Assembly: GCF_030676415.1 (NCBI RefSeq)
Contig: NZ_JAUUTW010000011.1
Location: 1 to 64,000 of the forward strand
Source of the DNA: Peribacillus frigoritolerans
Lineage (GTDB): Bacteria; Bacillota; Bacilli; Bacillales; DSM-1321
Length of the DNA stretch: 64,000 nucleotides
Direction of reading: 5' to 3'
The notes beneath the pieces are model-generated. The model was not told the DNA's origin. It worked only from the letters and a program-made list of their open reading frames with translations, and searched no databases. Position numbers and translations under genes: made by a program. The stretch's first letter is position 1; the number at the start of each line of letters is the position of its first letter. This document shows positions 55,980-64,000 of the stretch, piece after piece.

Positions 55980-57674
55980 TCATAATGCCTTATCATCTAC
56001 ATTGGAGAGCCATTCGTCTATCACCTTTACAACGGACTGTACAGTACCGTCAACAAATGGGGATTTCAAATTCGCAGATTCAACGAGATCAAGGAAGGAC
56101 TTGCTGCCTCCAAGTTGGCACAGATTCAAATAATCCTCCCAAGCCGTTTCATCTTTTTCGGTCGACCTTTTCCAGAATTGGAAAGCACAAATCTGGGCCA
56201 ATGTATAGTCGATATAATAAAAAGGTGATTGATAAATGTGGCTTTGCCGCTGCCAATACCCGCCATTCTCCAAGAATTCATTTCCTTCATAATCGCGATG
56301 TGGCAAATATTCCATCTCGATCTTACGCCAAGCCTGCTTTCTTTCAACGGGGGAAGCATCAGGATTTTCATAGACAAAATGCTGAAATTCATCAACAGCT
56401 ACCCCATACGGGAGGAATGTGAGGGCACCGCTTAAATGGGAAAACTTATACTTTTCCGTATCTTCCTTGAAAAATAGCTCCATCCATGGCCAAGTTAAAA
56501 ACTCCATGCTCATCGAATGGATTTCACAGGCTTCATATGTAGGCCAATAATACTCAGGAATGTCAAGATCACGGCTGCGATACACTTGGAATGCATGACC
56601 TGCCTCATGTGTCAAAACATCTATATCCCCGGAAGTACCGTTGAAATTAGAAAAGATGAATGGAGCTTTATAGTCTTCTATAAAAGTACAATAGCCTCCG
56701 CTTTCTTTGCCTTTCTTCGCCACAAGGTCCATCAGGTCATTATCGATCATATAGTTGAAAAACTGATTCGTTTCAGACGAAAGCTCCTGGTACATCCTTT
56801 TCCCATTTTCGATGATCCACTCAGCATCGCCTTTTGGAATGGCATTACCCGTTCTGAAATGAAAATTCTCATCATAATAGTTCAGTTTCTCCAATCCAAG
56901 ACGTTCGCGCTGACGTCCCTTCAGCCGGGTGACAAGCGGTACCACTTCCTCTTTCACCTGCTTGCGGAATGCAGCAACCATTTCAGCATCATAATCAGTC
57001 CTTGTCATTCGATAATACCCAAGTTCCACAAAATTCCCATAACCTAGCGCTGTCGAAATCCCATTCCTCACCTTGACAAGTTCATCGAATATACGATCCA
57101 ATTCCTCCTGCTTTTCTTCAAAGAAACCGTAATTTGCCTCACTTGCATTTTTCCTTAACTCACGGTCCGAGGACTCCATAAAAGGCTGAAGCTGCGCAAG
57201 TGTTAATTCTTTTCCTTCAAAGTGAATTTTTGCAGAGGCAATCAATTGTGAATATTCACTTGATAATTTATTTTCTTTTTGCAGCTGTGGTATGATTTCG
57301 GGCGAAAAAGTTTTGAGTTGGGCCTCTGCCAGGTCAAATAGTTGAGTCCCCCATTTTACCTCAAGCTCCTTACGGTATTTCGAGCGAACGAGTTCCTTGT
57401 AAAATTTTGAGGTTAACTCTTCCATTTCAGGGGAGAAGTCATCTAAATAGTCATTCTCAGCTTTATAAAAAACATCATTGGTATCAATGGAATGCCGTAT
57501 ATAGACCAAATTAAACATCGTACCTACATAATTTCGAATTTCATTTATTTCTTCCATGGCTTTTATTTGTGCATCGGCATTAGCAGCGTCAGTAAACTTT
57601 TCCAAAGCTTTCATGAACCGGGTTTTAATTTCATCCATTTCGGGACGTTTATATTCATACTCATTAAATTTCAT
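55980..57674 (-). CDS. pepF: M3-family oligoendopeptidase
   Basis: 564 aa. The zinc site is HEAGHAF (His356, Glu357, His360), with the third ligand in a downstream TYEACEIHSMS segment. PepF_M3B-type features include a helical N-terminal half and SHIYQSPFYYIDYTLAQ near the end. It cleaves medium-length peptides in the cytosol. The ATG at 57674 follows AAAGGAGCG; an upstream frame to 57755 is rejected. It is monocistronic. Confidence 0.93.
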   Translation of the reverse strand: MKFNEYEYKRPEMDEIKTRFMKALEKFTDAANADAQIKAMEEINEIRNYVGTMFNLVYIRHSIDTNDVFYKAENDYLDDFSPEMEELTSKFYKELVRSKYRKELEVKWGTQLFDLAEAQLKTFSPEIIPQLQKENKLSSEYSQLIASAKIHFEGKELTLAQLQPFMESSDRELRKNASEANYGFFEEKQEELDRIFDELVKVRNGISTALGYGNFVELGYYRMTRTDYDAEMVAAFRKQVKEEVVPLVTRLKGRQRERLGLEKLNYYDENFHFRTGNAIPKGDAEWIIENGKRMYQELSSETNQFFNYMIDNDLMDLVAKKGKESGGYCTFIEDYKAPFIFSNFNGTSGDIDVLTHEAGHAFQVYRSRDLDIPEYYWPTYEACEIHSMSMEFLTWPWMELFFKEDTEKYKFSHLSGALTFLPYGVAVDEFQHFVYENPDASPVERKQAWRKIEMEYLPHRDYEGNEFLENGGYWQRQSHIYQSPFYYIDYTLAQICAFQFWKRSTEKDETAWEDYLNLCQLGGSKSFLDLVESANLKSPFVDGTVQSVVKVIDEWLSNVDDKAL

Positions 57675-57850
57675 ATGTACGCTCCTTTTCACGATATAAA
57701 AACATTTTTTCAACCAGAGTAACGTTATCCAATCGAATTCTTTTCCAAGACACATTCACCATTATCGCGGTTATCGTAATATAATTTAATTCGCCGCAGG
57801 GTTATAAAAAACCTTTATGTCCCGGAAACAAAATCAGATTTTCAGACATA

Positions 57851-57887
57851 AAAAACCAGCACCTGCAGTCAAATCCAGGTGCTGGTT
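57851..57887 (-). terminator. mhqR terminator
   Basis: A 12-bp AACCAGCACCTG/CAGGTGCTGGTT stem with a 10-nt loop and a T-run on the minus strand, 7 nt past the mhqR stop. Confidence 0.92.
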
Positions 57888-57893
57888 CTTTAG

Positions 57894-58331
57894 CTAATTT
57901 TGAGCGGAATAGCCAATCTTTTTAAGCAATTCGATCACGGTGGCCTTTTCATCTTGCGTTAGTACACTCATGATATCATCGATTCTTTTTTCATGCTCAG
58001 GAAATACTCCTTCAATAAAGGCCTTTCCTTTATCCGTTATCTTTGCAAAGGTTACACGGCGATCCTCTTTACATGCTATTCGCTGCAGATATTCCTTCTG
58101 CTCAAGTTTATCCACGACATAGGTAATGCTGCCGCTAGCAAGCAGGATTTTTCCGCCTATTTGCTGAAGAGGCTGATCCCCTTTATGATAAAGTAATTCC
58201 AGTACTGCAAACTCAGTTGGATTCAAACCCTCTTCAGCTATATGTTTATTTACCACATCATTAATGGATCGATGAGCTCTAGACATCACTATGAACAGCT
58301 TCAAAGACTGTTGGATGTTATTATTCTCCAT
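57894..58331 (-). CDS. mhqR: MarR-family repressor MhqR
   Basis: A 145-aa winged-helix regulator resembling B. subtilis MhqR (YkvE), which represses quinone-resistance genes (mhqA, mhqNOP, mhqED, azoR2). The characteristic core is NPTEFAVLELLYHKGDQPLQQIG and LLASGSITYVVDKLEQK, followed by a DRRV wing. It is divergent from kinD across 155 bp, as in B. subtilis, supporting orthology. No target quinone-resistance gene is adjacent. Confidence 0.88.
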   Translation of the reverse strand: MENNNIQQSLKLFIVMSRAHRSINDVVNKHIAEEGLNPTEFAVLELLYHKGDQPLQQIGGKILLASGSITYVVDKLEQKEYLQRIACKEDRRVTFAKITDKGKAFIEGVFPEHEKRIDDIMSVLTQDEKATVIELLKKIGYSAQN

Positions 58332-58486
58332 AACTTCACAACCTTAAAATTTTTAATTAAAATATCTTGAATTGAAAGTTATTATATGACATAAAGACTT
58401 TTTTGTCAATCTGCCCTATTAGTATGTACTATTGTTTAATCAATCATTTTGATATACTTGAAAAAAAAGCTAAAGTAGTGACAAAC

Positions 58487-59983
58487 ATGAAAACAAGGCA
58501 TAAATTCACCACATATCTACTTATTGTTATTTTACCATTAATTATTCTCTCTATCATTTATTGGATGCATTTAGAACGTTCTCTTCAAAAAGAAAGACAG
58601 GAACAAGCTAAATGGGCGGGAACGGTTTATCAAGAATACATAGATCAAGTTATCAGTGAAACGAAGGAAAACCTTGAGCTGCTTAGCCTTAGCAGTTCCT
58701 TGCTTTATATGGATGAAAAAAAAACCGAACTTCTTATGAAATGGATCAAAGATACAGATTCCATGTATGCCGGAGTATATTGGCTAAATCGCGACGGTGT
58801 TGCCATTTCAGGAACGAATAAGAATTTCCATCATTACTGTCTAATTGAACAGAATGATATTGAACGTGCAGTAAAAACTCAAAAAGCCGTTGTTGTAGGA
58901 ACAAAAGATATATATAACCCAAATTTTAATTATTTTTCCATTTTCGCCCCCATACTTGATCATGATAAAAAAGTGCAAGGGTTTTTATTGGCACATATCA
59001 GGCTAGATCATATGGAAAAAATATTAAAAATGCTTAGCCCTGGTCATACCTTTATATTGGAAACAAAGGACAAAACCCGAATTTTAGATATAAATGCCGA
59101 AGGATTCACTGGACATTCAACATGGGTGGATGTTCCTTTGACCGAAGTCGATTGGACACTGTCCGTCAAAGTGCCCGACAAGATTAACACAAATAACATG
59201 AATGTTTTTTTAATGCTTGTCTTTTTCACCTTCTTTTTTACTCACATGATTTATATCATCGTGGAGGAACTGATCGTTCGCAGGAATACCAAAAACCAAA
59301 AGTTACTAAACGAAAGACAAAAAATAGATTTTGTCGGAACATTGGCTGCCAGTACTGCACATGAAATAAAAAATCCACTTACCGGCATAAAGGGGCTAGT
59401 GCAGTTACTGGTTGAAAAACACCCTGAAGAACAAGATCAGTTCTATTACTCTGTCATCATGAAGGAAATTGAACGGATCAATAGTATCGTCAGCGAATTT
59501 TTGATTTTAGGGAAGCCAATGGCCCAGACTTTATCCTTATATGATATTCGCAGTATCATTGCTGAATTGAGACCAATAATAGAATCAGAAGCACGTCATT
59601 TCAATATTGAAGTGGAATGGAATATCATAAAGGAGCCGATCCTGGTTCATTGTACAAAGGACCAACTCAAACAAGTCATTCTCAACATTGCCAAAAACGG
59701 TTTCGAGGCCATGGAAGTTGGGAAAAAGTTAAGGATTCGAATTCACCATGAAAATGAATGGGCTAAAATCATGATCATCGACACCGGGCAAGGACTGAAT
59801 GAAAAAGATATAAGTAAAGTGTTCGATCCCTTCTATACATCGAAAAAGGAAGGAACCGGATTAGGGCTATTTGTGTGTAAACGAATAATTGAATCATTTA
59901 ACGGTACCATCGAGTTTTCAAGTAAACCTCTGAACGGTACGACCGTTACAATCAGCTTACCGCTTATAAAGGACCACCCTTAG
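58487..59983 (+). CDS. kinD: Sporulation sensor histidine kinase, KinD-type
   Basis: A 498-aa kinase: TM1 (about residues 9-27), an extracellular Cache-like sensor domain (about 30-235), TM2 (about 237-260), HisKA with His292 in STAHEIKNP, and HATPase (about 385-495) with NIAKNGFEA, DTGQGLN and GTGLGLFV. The kinase core closely resembles B. subtilis KinD, which feeds the Spo0F/Spo0B/Spo0A phosphorelay. The ATG at 58487 has a weak ribosome binding site. The frame remains open to 58403. Its divergence from mhqR supports the assignment. Confidence 0.85.
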   Translation: MKTRHKFTTYLLIVILPLIILSIIYWMHLERSLQKERQEQAKWAGTVYQEYIDQVISETKENLELLSLSSSLLYMDEKKTELLMKWIKDTDSMYAGVYWLNRDGVAISGTNKNFHHYCLIEQNDIERAVKTQKAVVVGTKDIYNPNFNYFSIFAPILDHDKKVQGFLLAHIRLDHMEKILKMLSPGHTFILETKDKTRILDINAEGFTGHSTWVDVPLTEVDWTLSVKVPDKINTNNMNVFLMLVFFTFFFTHMIYIIVEELIVRRNTKNQKLLNERQKIDFVGTLAASTAHEIKNPLTGIKGLVQLLVEKHPEEQDQFYYSVIMKEIERINSIVSEFLILGKPMAQTLSLYDIRSIIAELRPIIESEARHFNIEVEWNIIKEPILVHCTKDQLKQVILNIAKNGFEAMEVGKKLRIRIHHENEWAKIMIIDTGQGLNEKDISKVFDPFYTSKKEGTGLGLFVCKRIIESFNGTIEFSSKPLNGTTVTISLPLIKDHP

Positions 59984-60048
59984 CAATACTTTGAAGAGTT
60001 TCATTTTTTTATGAAGACTAGTAACGATTCCGATTTATATAAAGGTGT

Positions 60049-60065
60049 CATGCATACGGTGCATG
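60049..60065. promoter_or_regulatory. Inverted repeat upstream of fsr-like gene
   Basis: CATGCA, a 5-nt spacer and TGCATG, a 6-bp perfect dyad. It lies 61 nt before the fsr-like start and 66 nt after kinD. It could be an operator or a weak hairpin. No regulator is known. Confidence 0.35.
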
Positions 60066-60125
60066 CTCCTTGAATCTATTTATGGAATAGGTAAAAATCT
60101 TAATCAGGAAGAAGGAAATATACAG

Positions 60126-61349
60126 ATGGGAAGTATCGCTGCCATTAAAACAAAACCGCAAAAACAAGATATGACTCTGAAAATCATGATCATCATAGGC
60201 ATATGCCATTTAATGAATGATTCTCTTCAGGCCGTCGTACCGGCCATGTTCCCAATCCTCGAAAAATCAATGTCGCTAACGTATACACAGCTGGGGATGA
60301 TTGCATTCTGCCTGAATATCGTCTCATCGCTCCTGCAACCGGCAGTTGGGTTCTATACGGATAAAAAGCCCTTTCCATATGCATTGCCCATTGGGTTGAC
60401 CAGTACTTTAATCGGGGTCATCATTCTTGCACTTGCCCCAAACTATACCATTATCCTTGGTGCAGTCATCTTGATGGGCTTAGGGTCAGCCATATTCCAT
60501 CCTGAAGGCTCTAGGGTCGCCTACATGGCAGGCGGACCAAAGAGAGGCCTGGCACAATCAATTTACCAGGTCGGCGGGAATAGCGGGCAAGCACTTGCCC
60601 CACTCATCACAGCCATCGTACTTGTTCCTTTTGGTCAAAAAGGCGCACTCTGGTTTGCCCTGGTTGCTTTAATGGCCGTTATCCTATTGATGTATATTGC
60701 CAAGTGGTATTCCCAAAAATTAGTTCACTTCCAGCCTAAAAAGCTTGCTGCAAAAGTAATCAATAAAGAGCGATCCCATAAAGTGGCCAAAGCCCTGGTA
60801 TTGATTTTATTCATAATCTTTGCCCGTTCCTGGTATGTATCGTGCATGACGAACTTTTATAGTTTTTATTTGATCGAGCAGTATTCATTCACGATAAAAT
60901 CTGCACAATTTTTCCTATTTGCCTTTTTAGCCTCAGGTGCTGTGGGTACATTTTTCGGAGGTCCGCTTGCTGATAGATTCGGGCGTAAAAATATCATTTT
61001 CTTTTCTTTCGCTGCCAGCATGCCTATAACCGCACTTTTACCATTCGTACCCCCTACAGCCGCTTTTATCTTATTATTGATGGCGGGATTCATTATAATG
61101 AGCAGTTTTTCCGTCACTGTAATATACGCTCAGGAATTGGTCCCGGGAAAAGTCGGAACGATGGCAGGCTTGACTGTAGGGTTAGCCTTTGGAATGGGTG
61201 CCATTGGATCCGTTTCATTGGGAGCCATTGCAGATATAATTGGAATCGAATCCATGATTAAGCTAGTGGGATTCCTGCCATTACTGGGGATCATCAGCAT
61301 ATTGCTACCGACTGATCTAACATTGAAAAAATGGTATGCAGAAGAATGA
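60126..61349 (+). CDS. Fosmidomycin-resistance-type MFS exporter
   Basis: A 407-aa, 12-TM MFS protein resembling Fsr. Signatures are the TM1-TM2 HLMNDSLQAVVPAMFPILE stretch, GFYTDKKPFPYALPIG, GSAIFHPEGSRVAYM, and GPLADRFGRKN between TM8 and TM9. The ATG at 60126 follows an AAGGA ribosome binding site; the frame open to 60045 lacks one. It probably exports a drug or a phosphonate/phosphate-like metabolite. Confidence 0.88.
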   Translation: MGSIAAIKTKPQKQDMTLKIMIIIGICHLMNDSLQAVVPAMFPILEKSMSLTYTQLGMIAFCLNIVSSLLQPAVGFYTDKKPFPYALPIGLTSTLIGVIILALAPNYTIILGAVILMGLGSAIFHPEGSRVAYMAGGPKRGLAQSIYQVGGNSGQALAPLITAIVLVPFGQKGALWFALVALMAVILLMYIAKWYSQKLVHFQPKKLAAKVINKERSHKVAKALVLILFIIFARSWYVSCMTNFYSFYLIEQYSFTIKSAQFFLFAFLASGAVGTFFGGPLADRFGRKNIIFFSFAASMPITALLPFVPPTAAFILLLMAGFIIMSSFSVTVIYAQELVPGKVGTMAGLTVGLAFGMGAIGSVSLGAIADIIGIESMIKLVGFLPLLGIISILLPTDLTLKKWYAEE

Positions 61350-61462
61350 TGCCAAATGGTTTTTTCCTGGAACATATTCTTTATGTCTAAATACAATAAA
61401 TTATTGTTCCACCCAGAAATTTACAAATAAGTAACGATAAGTACCTTACAAAGGAGAAATTT

Positions 61463-62194
61463 ATGAGTGGAGTTTTATTAGGCAGCATCCTATCCGCTAT
61501 GTCAACAGGGTTTGGTGCGTTACCAATCTTGTTTATACAAGGTTCAATTACACATCGATTCAGAGACACACTTCTGGCATTTACCGCTGGAATCATGATG
61601 GCTGCCTCGTTATTGAGCCTGATCCCGGAGTCTCTGGCCACCGGAGGGTATATTCAGCTAGTAATTGGGGTTTTTCTCGGGGTAATGACCTTAACGATCA
61701 TGGAAAAAAACATTCCTCATATCGATCTCAGCCATACGAAAAGTGGCATTCAGTTCGATGAAAAGGCTTTGCTCATCATCACTGCCATTACACTCCATAA
61801 TATTCCTGAGGGTCTTTCTGTCGGGGTCAGTTACGCCTCTGATACAGCTGATACAGGTAACTTGATCGCTTTTGCCATCGGTCTGCAAAATGCTCCGGAA
61901 GGCTTGCTGGTCGCCTTGTTTTTAATTAATCAAAAAATCGGTAAACTCACAGCGTTCCTGATAGCAACCTTAACCGGTACCATCGAAATAATAACGGGCT
62001 TACTGGGTTATTATTTAACCTCTTACATTGAGTTCCTGGTTCCATACGGCCTAGCTTTCGCCGCAGGGGCCATGCTTTTCATCGTTTATAAGGAATTGAT
62101 TCCTGAAAGCCATGGGGATGGTAATGAACGCACATCTACCTATTCCTTCATTGTCGGCCTTTTGTTCATGGTAATATTATTGGAAGTTTTGTAA
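61463..62194 (+). CDS. ZIP-family metal transporter
   Basis: 243 aa, about eight TM helices. The ZIP metal sites HNIPEGLSVG (TM4) and QNAPEGLLVA (TM5) are intact, and the His-poor loop before TM4 is short. The C-terminus has YKELIPESHGDG. Uptake of Zn2+, Fe2+ or Mn2+ is plausible; selectivity is unresolved. AAAGGAG precedes the ATG. Confidence 0.92.
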   Translation: MSGVLLGSILSAMSTGFGALPILFIQGSITHRFRDTLLAFTAGIMMAASLLSLIPESLATGGYIQLVIGVFLGVMTLTIMEKNIPHIDLSHTKSGIQFDEKALLIITAITLHNIPEGLSVGVSYASDTADTGNLIAFAIGLQNAPEGLLVALFLINQKIGKLTAFLIATLTGTIEIITGLLGYYLTSYIEFLVPYGLAFAAGAMLFIVYKELIPESHGDGNERTSTYSFIVGLLFMVILLEVL

Positions 62195-62243
62195 TTCCCG
62201 AACTTCCATGGCTGGCTCCATCAAGTGAGTCAGCTCTTACTTT

Positions 62244-62441
62244 TTATTTATCTGTAATCCATTCAGAAAAATTAAGACTTCTAAACCAATCCAGATGCAT
62301 GAAGGACACCTTCTGGTGGCCTCCCCTCGTTATATTCCCCAAGTCCATAGGAAATTCAAAAGATATATTGACTTGTTTATCTAAGTCTTCTTTAATTGTT
62401 TTCATGATATGTTTGCAAAGGTTCATTTCACCAGAAACCAC
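62244..62441 (-). CDS. Unresolved 65-aa ORF
   Basis: A GTG-started ORF reading MVSGEMNLCKHIMKTIKEDL, with FPMDLGNITRGGHQ in the middle and a WFRSLNFSEW tail. The only Shine-Dalgarno-like AAGGAG is 14 nt upstream, and the frame stays open slightly further upstream (LCVVSGEM). I do not recognise it. It could be a real small gene or the 3' remnant of a larger one. It lies downstream of the Spo0E-like gene on the same strand. Confidence 0.35.
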   Translation of the reverse strand: MVSGEMNLCKHIMKTIKEDLDKQVNISFEFPMDLGNITRGGHQKVSFMHLDWFRSLNFSEWITDK

Positions 62442-62501
62442 ACAAAGGTGATTGTCTCCTTGCCTGCTAATTTAATAAGTCATGCATGCATTCAGTTCCC
62501 T

Positions 62502-62756
62502 CTAAAAGGTAATGTCGTCATTAAAGGGCTGCTGCACAATAACAACCATTTCTTCTCGCTTATTTCTCACTTCCACTGATGAATGATGTTGAAGGATCAA
62601 ATACTCATTTATTAGTTTATCAAGCTGCTCGCTTTGGCGAAGGGTATACTCATGACCTAGTCCATACATTTTTGCCAACTCCATCATTTCCCAACGCTTC
62701 ATTCGAATCTCAGAACAAATTTCCGTTGCACACCTAGAATTCATAACTACATTCAC
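62502..62756 (-). CDS. Spo0E-like aspartyl-phosphate phosphatase
   Basis: 84 aa. The core IRMKRWEMMELAKMYGLGHEY then RQSEQLDKLINEYL is the two-helix Spo0E fold, with SEQLD in place of the usual SQELD signature. Such proteins dephosphorylate Spo0A~P or restrain sporulation. The start is ambiguous: GTG at 62756 is only 2 nt after AGGAG, while the ATG at codon 5 is 14 nt away. The gene stands close to kinD and the partial kinase at the window end. Confidence 0.83.
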   Translation of the reverse strand: MNVVMNSRCATEICSEIRMKRWEMMELAKMYGLGHEYTLRQSEQLDKLINEYLILQHHSSVEVRNKREEMVVIVQQPFNDDITF

Positions 62757-63110
62757 TACTCCTGCCCTTTTAAAGTTACATTATAATAAAGAAGTATTAC
62801 AAAATATGCCTTATATGTAAATAGATTCGCAAAAAAAGACAAAACTTCTTAAATTGCGATAAAGCTTTACCTACCAGCAGACAGGATATGACGGAAATTT
62901 CTAAGCATAAACCTCTTATATTGATTAGGAAGATTTCATATGAAGCCAGCTCCGAAAATCGATTCGTAAGTTCCCCAATTTGGATGTCATTATTAGCGTT
63001 TAATTATTTCGGCAGTTTCCCTTTAATGGAAGCACAATATTTCTCATGGTTACAACCTCAATTGTGATTCAAAGATAATAAATGATGGAACAAAAAAAGG
63101 TATCCAATAA
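62757..63110. other. Intergenic region right of the Spo0E-like gene
   Basis: About 350 AT-rich bases. The sequence near 62860-63060 has no ORF with a ribosome binding site and no clear homology to a coding region on either strand. It leads into the inverted repeat copy. Confidence 0.45.
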
Positions 63111-63395
63111 AGGATCCCCAGACTATAGACAAACTCGAAGAAAAGCCAGTTTGCCTACGAATTTTTTATTTATACCGTTTCAGTTGATTTCAGAAATCCG
63201 CTCCCTTTCCGCCGACTGTCTGCCAAGCCGCATCAAAGCAAGCGTCTGTGGAGTATTCGTCAGGGGTGTCGCAAATTTCTTCAATCCAGTGAGGGTTTCA
63301 TCCGTAGAAAATAGTAAAAACATAACCAAGGTTTCTACTGAAATCATGGTTTGGGATTAGACCATTCCAAACCCCTTTTTGTAAACAAACTAAAA
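63111..63395 (-). repeat. MITE-like non-coding element, copy 2 (inverted)
   Basis: On the minus strand it follows copy 1 (51.87-52.14 kb): AGTTTGTTTACAAAAAGGGG, palindrome (63348-63373), CTCACTGGATTGAAGAAATTTGCGACACCCCTG, a variable middle, TTGGCAGACAGTCGGCGGAAAGGGAG, GAAATCAACTGAAACGG, and a TTTGTCTATAG end. The two copies lie in opposite orientation 11 kb apart. No ORF is present. Confidence 0.75.
63348..63380. terminator. Palindrome of the repeat copy
   Basis: GGTTTGGGAT/ATTCCAAACC with an AGAC-type loop (one G-U), followed on the plus strand by CCTTTTT. Related to the hairpins at 75, 24738 and 51887. Confidence 0.7.
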
Positions 63396-63468
63396 GATTC
63401 CCCATTAACTGATGAAATTTCCATGCTATCTGTTAACTTAAGAAAGGTATGGAACATTCCCTTCTACA

Positions 63469-64000
63469 TTACTCGAATGGCAAATAAATATGAAAGCTCG
63501 TCCCTTTTCCCACTTCGCTTTCCACTTCTATATAGCCATTGTGCTCTTCAATGATTTTATAGCTGACCATGAGCCCCAGCCCGGTTCCCCTATCCTTCGT
63601 CGTATAAAAAGGTTCACCCAATTTTTTTAGCATTTCCGTTGAAATCCCCATGCCTTTATCGGTAATTGAAATGCAACCGTATTTCTCTGAAAATCGGCTT
63701 GTTTTAATATGAACAGATCCGCCATCCGGCATGACTTCCAATGCATTTTTGATGATGTTAATGAAGACTTGCTTTAACTGGTTCGCTTCACATAAAACCT
63801 TAAATTCATCTTCTTCAAAGTCTGTCTCGAATTGAATATTTTCCAACAGTGCCTGAGCTGCCAGTAATTCTAGTGTCTCTCTTAATATGGTATGAACATC
63901 CTGTTTGAAAATTTTTAGCGCCTGCGGCTTTGCCAGTACCAAAAATTCCGTGATAATGGTTTCGATTCGCTTAATTTCGGATGTAATCACATGGAAATAT
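63469..64000 (-). CDS. Sensor histidine kinase, 3' part (cut by window end)
   Basis: The visible 177 codons cover the end of the HisKA dimerisation region (TSEIKRIETIITEFLVLAKP) and a complete HATPase_c domain with NIIKNALEVMPDGG, DKGMGI and GTGLGLMVSYKIIEEHNG. The frame is open to the window edge, so the start, sensor domain and phosphorylated His lie beyond 64000. The dimerisation and ATPase segments resemble the sporulation kinases KinD/KinE. It may be kinE, but this cannot be decided here. Confidence 0.88.
   Translation of the reverse strand, partial: YFHVITSEIKRIETIITEFLVLAKPQALKIFKQDVHTILRETLELLAAQALLENIQFETDFEEDEFKVLCEANQLKQVFINIIKNALEVMPDGGSVHIKTSRFSEKYGCISITDKGMGISTEMLKKLGEPFYTTKDRGTGLGLMVSYKIIEEHNGYIEVESEVGKGTSFHIYLPFE

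Noticed and set aside
55985-57047. Two plus-strand frames of 145 and 176 codons opposite the M3 peptidase gene
   Set aside because: Shadows in alternate frames of pepF; composition is not protein-like.

Overview
This window is core chromosome of an endospore-forming Bacillaceae. The gene complement and order follow the Bacillus subtilis 'yk' region (yktA-speA-SR1-pdhDCBA-ykyA-def-ykrA-rpoY-rnjA-ktrC-dapL-dapH-ccpC-darB-ykuJ-ykuI-ykuE-ykyB-cheV-patA-ykwC-ptsHI-ykvS-ykvI-mhqR-kinD). The protein sequences are clearly diverged from B. subtilis. Together with the tandem T-box trp operon and the IS1182-type relics, this suggests a Peribacillus/'Bacillus simplex'-like genus. The genus is an inference. 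No tRNA, rRNA, prophage or CRISPR is visible.

Layout. 0-7.3 kb: a complete minus-strand trpEGDCFBA operon behind two tandem tryptophan T-boxes. 7.3-12.8 kb: yktA, a nitronate monooxygenase-like gene, speA, the dual-function RNA SR1 with its SR1P peptide and two CcpN-type operators, a DUF1885-like gene and a polysaccharide deacetylase lipoprotein. 13-18 kb: pyruvate dehydrogenase pdhABCD. 18.6-24.1 kb: ykyA, a YjcZ-type spore peptide, def, ykrA, an unannotated 23-codon cationic peptide gene, rpoY and rnjA. 24.1-24.8 kb: an intergenic repeat and a decayed IS1182 transposase. 24.8-31.9 kb: ktrC, dapL, dapH, ccpC, a TauE/SafE pseudogene, an MFS exporter, darB, a small zinc-ribbon gene and ykuJ. 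32-38.7 kb: metallo-beta-lactamase-fold, glutaredoxin-like, ykuI (EAL), SLC13 permease and ykuE genes. 38.9-46.9 kb: a crcB pair, a Pro/Tyr-repeat protein, ykyB, cheV, corA, patA, ykwC and an unusual SDR. 47.2-50.8 kb: ptsHI and a FetAB-type ABC system. 51-64 kb: a nuclease lipoprotein, an orphan sigma-like factor, ykvS, ykvI, an M3 peptidase, mhqR, kinD, an fsr-like exporter, a ZIP transporter, a Spo0E-like gene and the 3' part of a second histidine kinase.

How it fits together. Central carbon control is represented by Pdh, PTS HPr/EI, CcpC and SR1/CcpN. The acetylase branch of lysine/diaminopimelate synthesis is represented by DapH, PatA and DapL. Second-messenger proteins include KtrC and DarB (c-di-AMP) and YkuI (c-di-GMP). 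The right end gathers sporulation phosphorelay modulators: KinD, a Spo0E-like phosphatase and another kinase.

I found no wholly new multi-gene system. The most interesting leads are: (i) a mobile-element-like palindrome family that recurs at four places, one of which appears to serve as the trp operon terminator; (ii) two inverted copies of a ~260-bp non-coding element bracketing 11 kb; (iii) the tandem Trp T-box; (iv) the SR1 locus with two perfect CcpN motifs; (v) several very short genes with good signals; and (vi) an orphan sigma-like factor next to one of the repeats.
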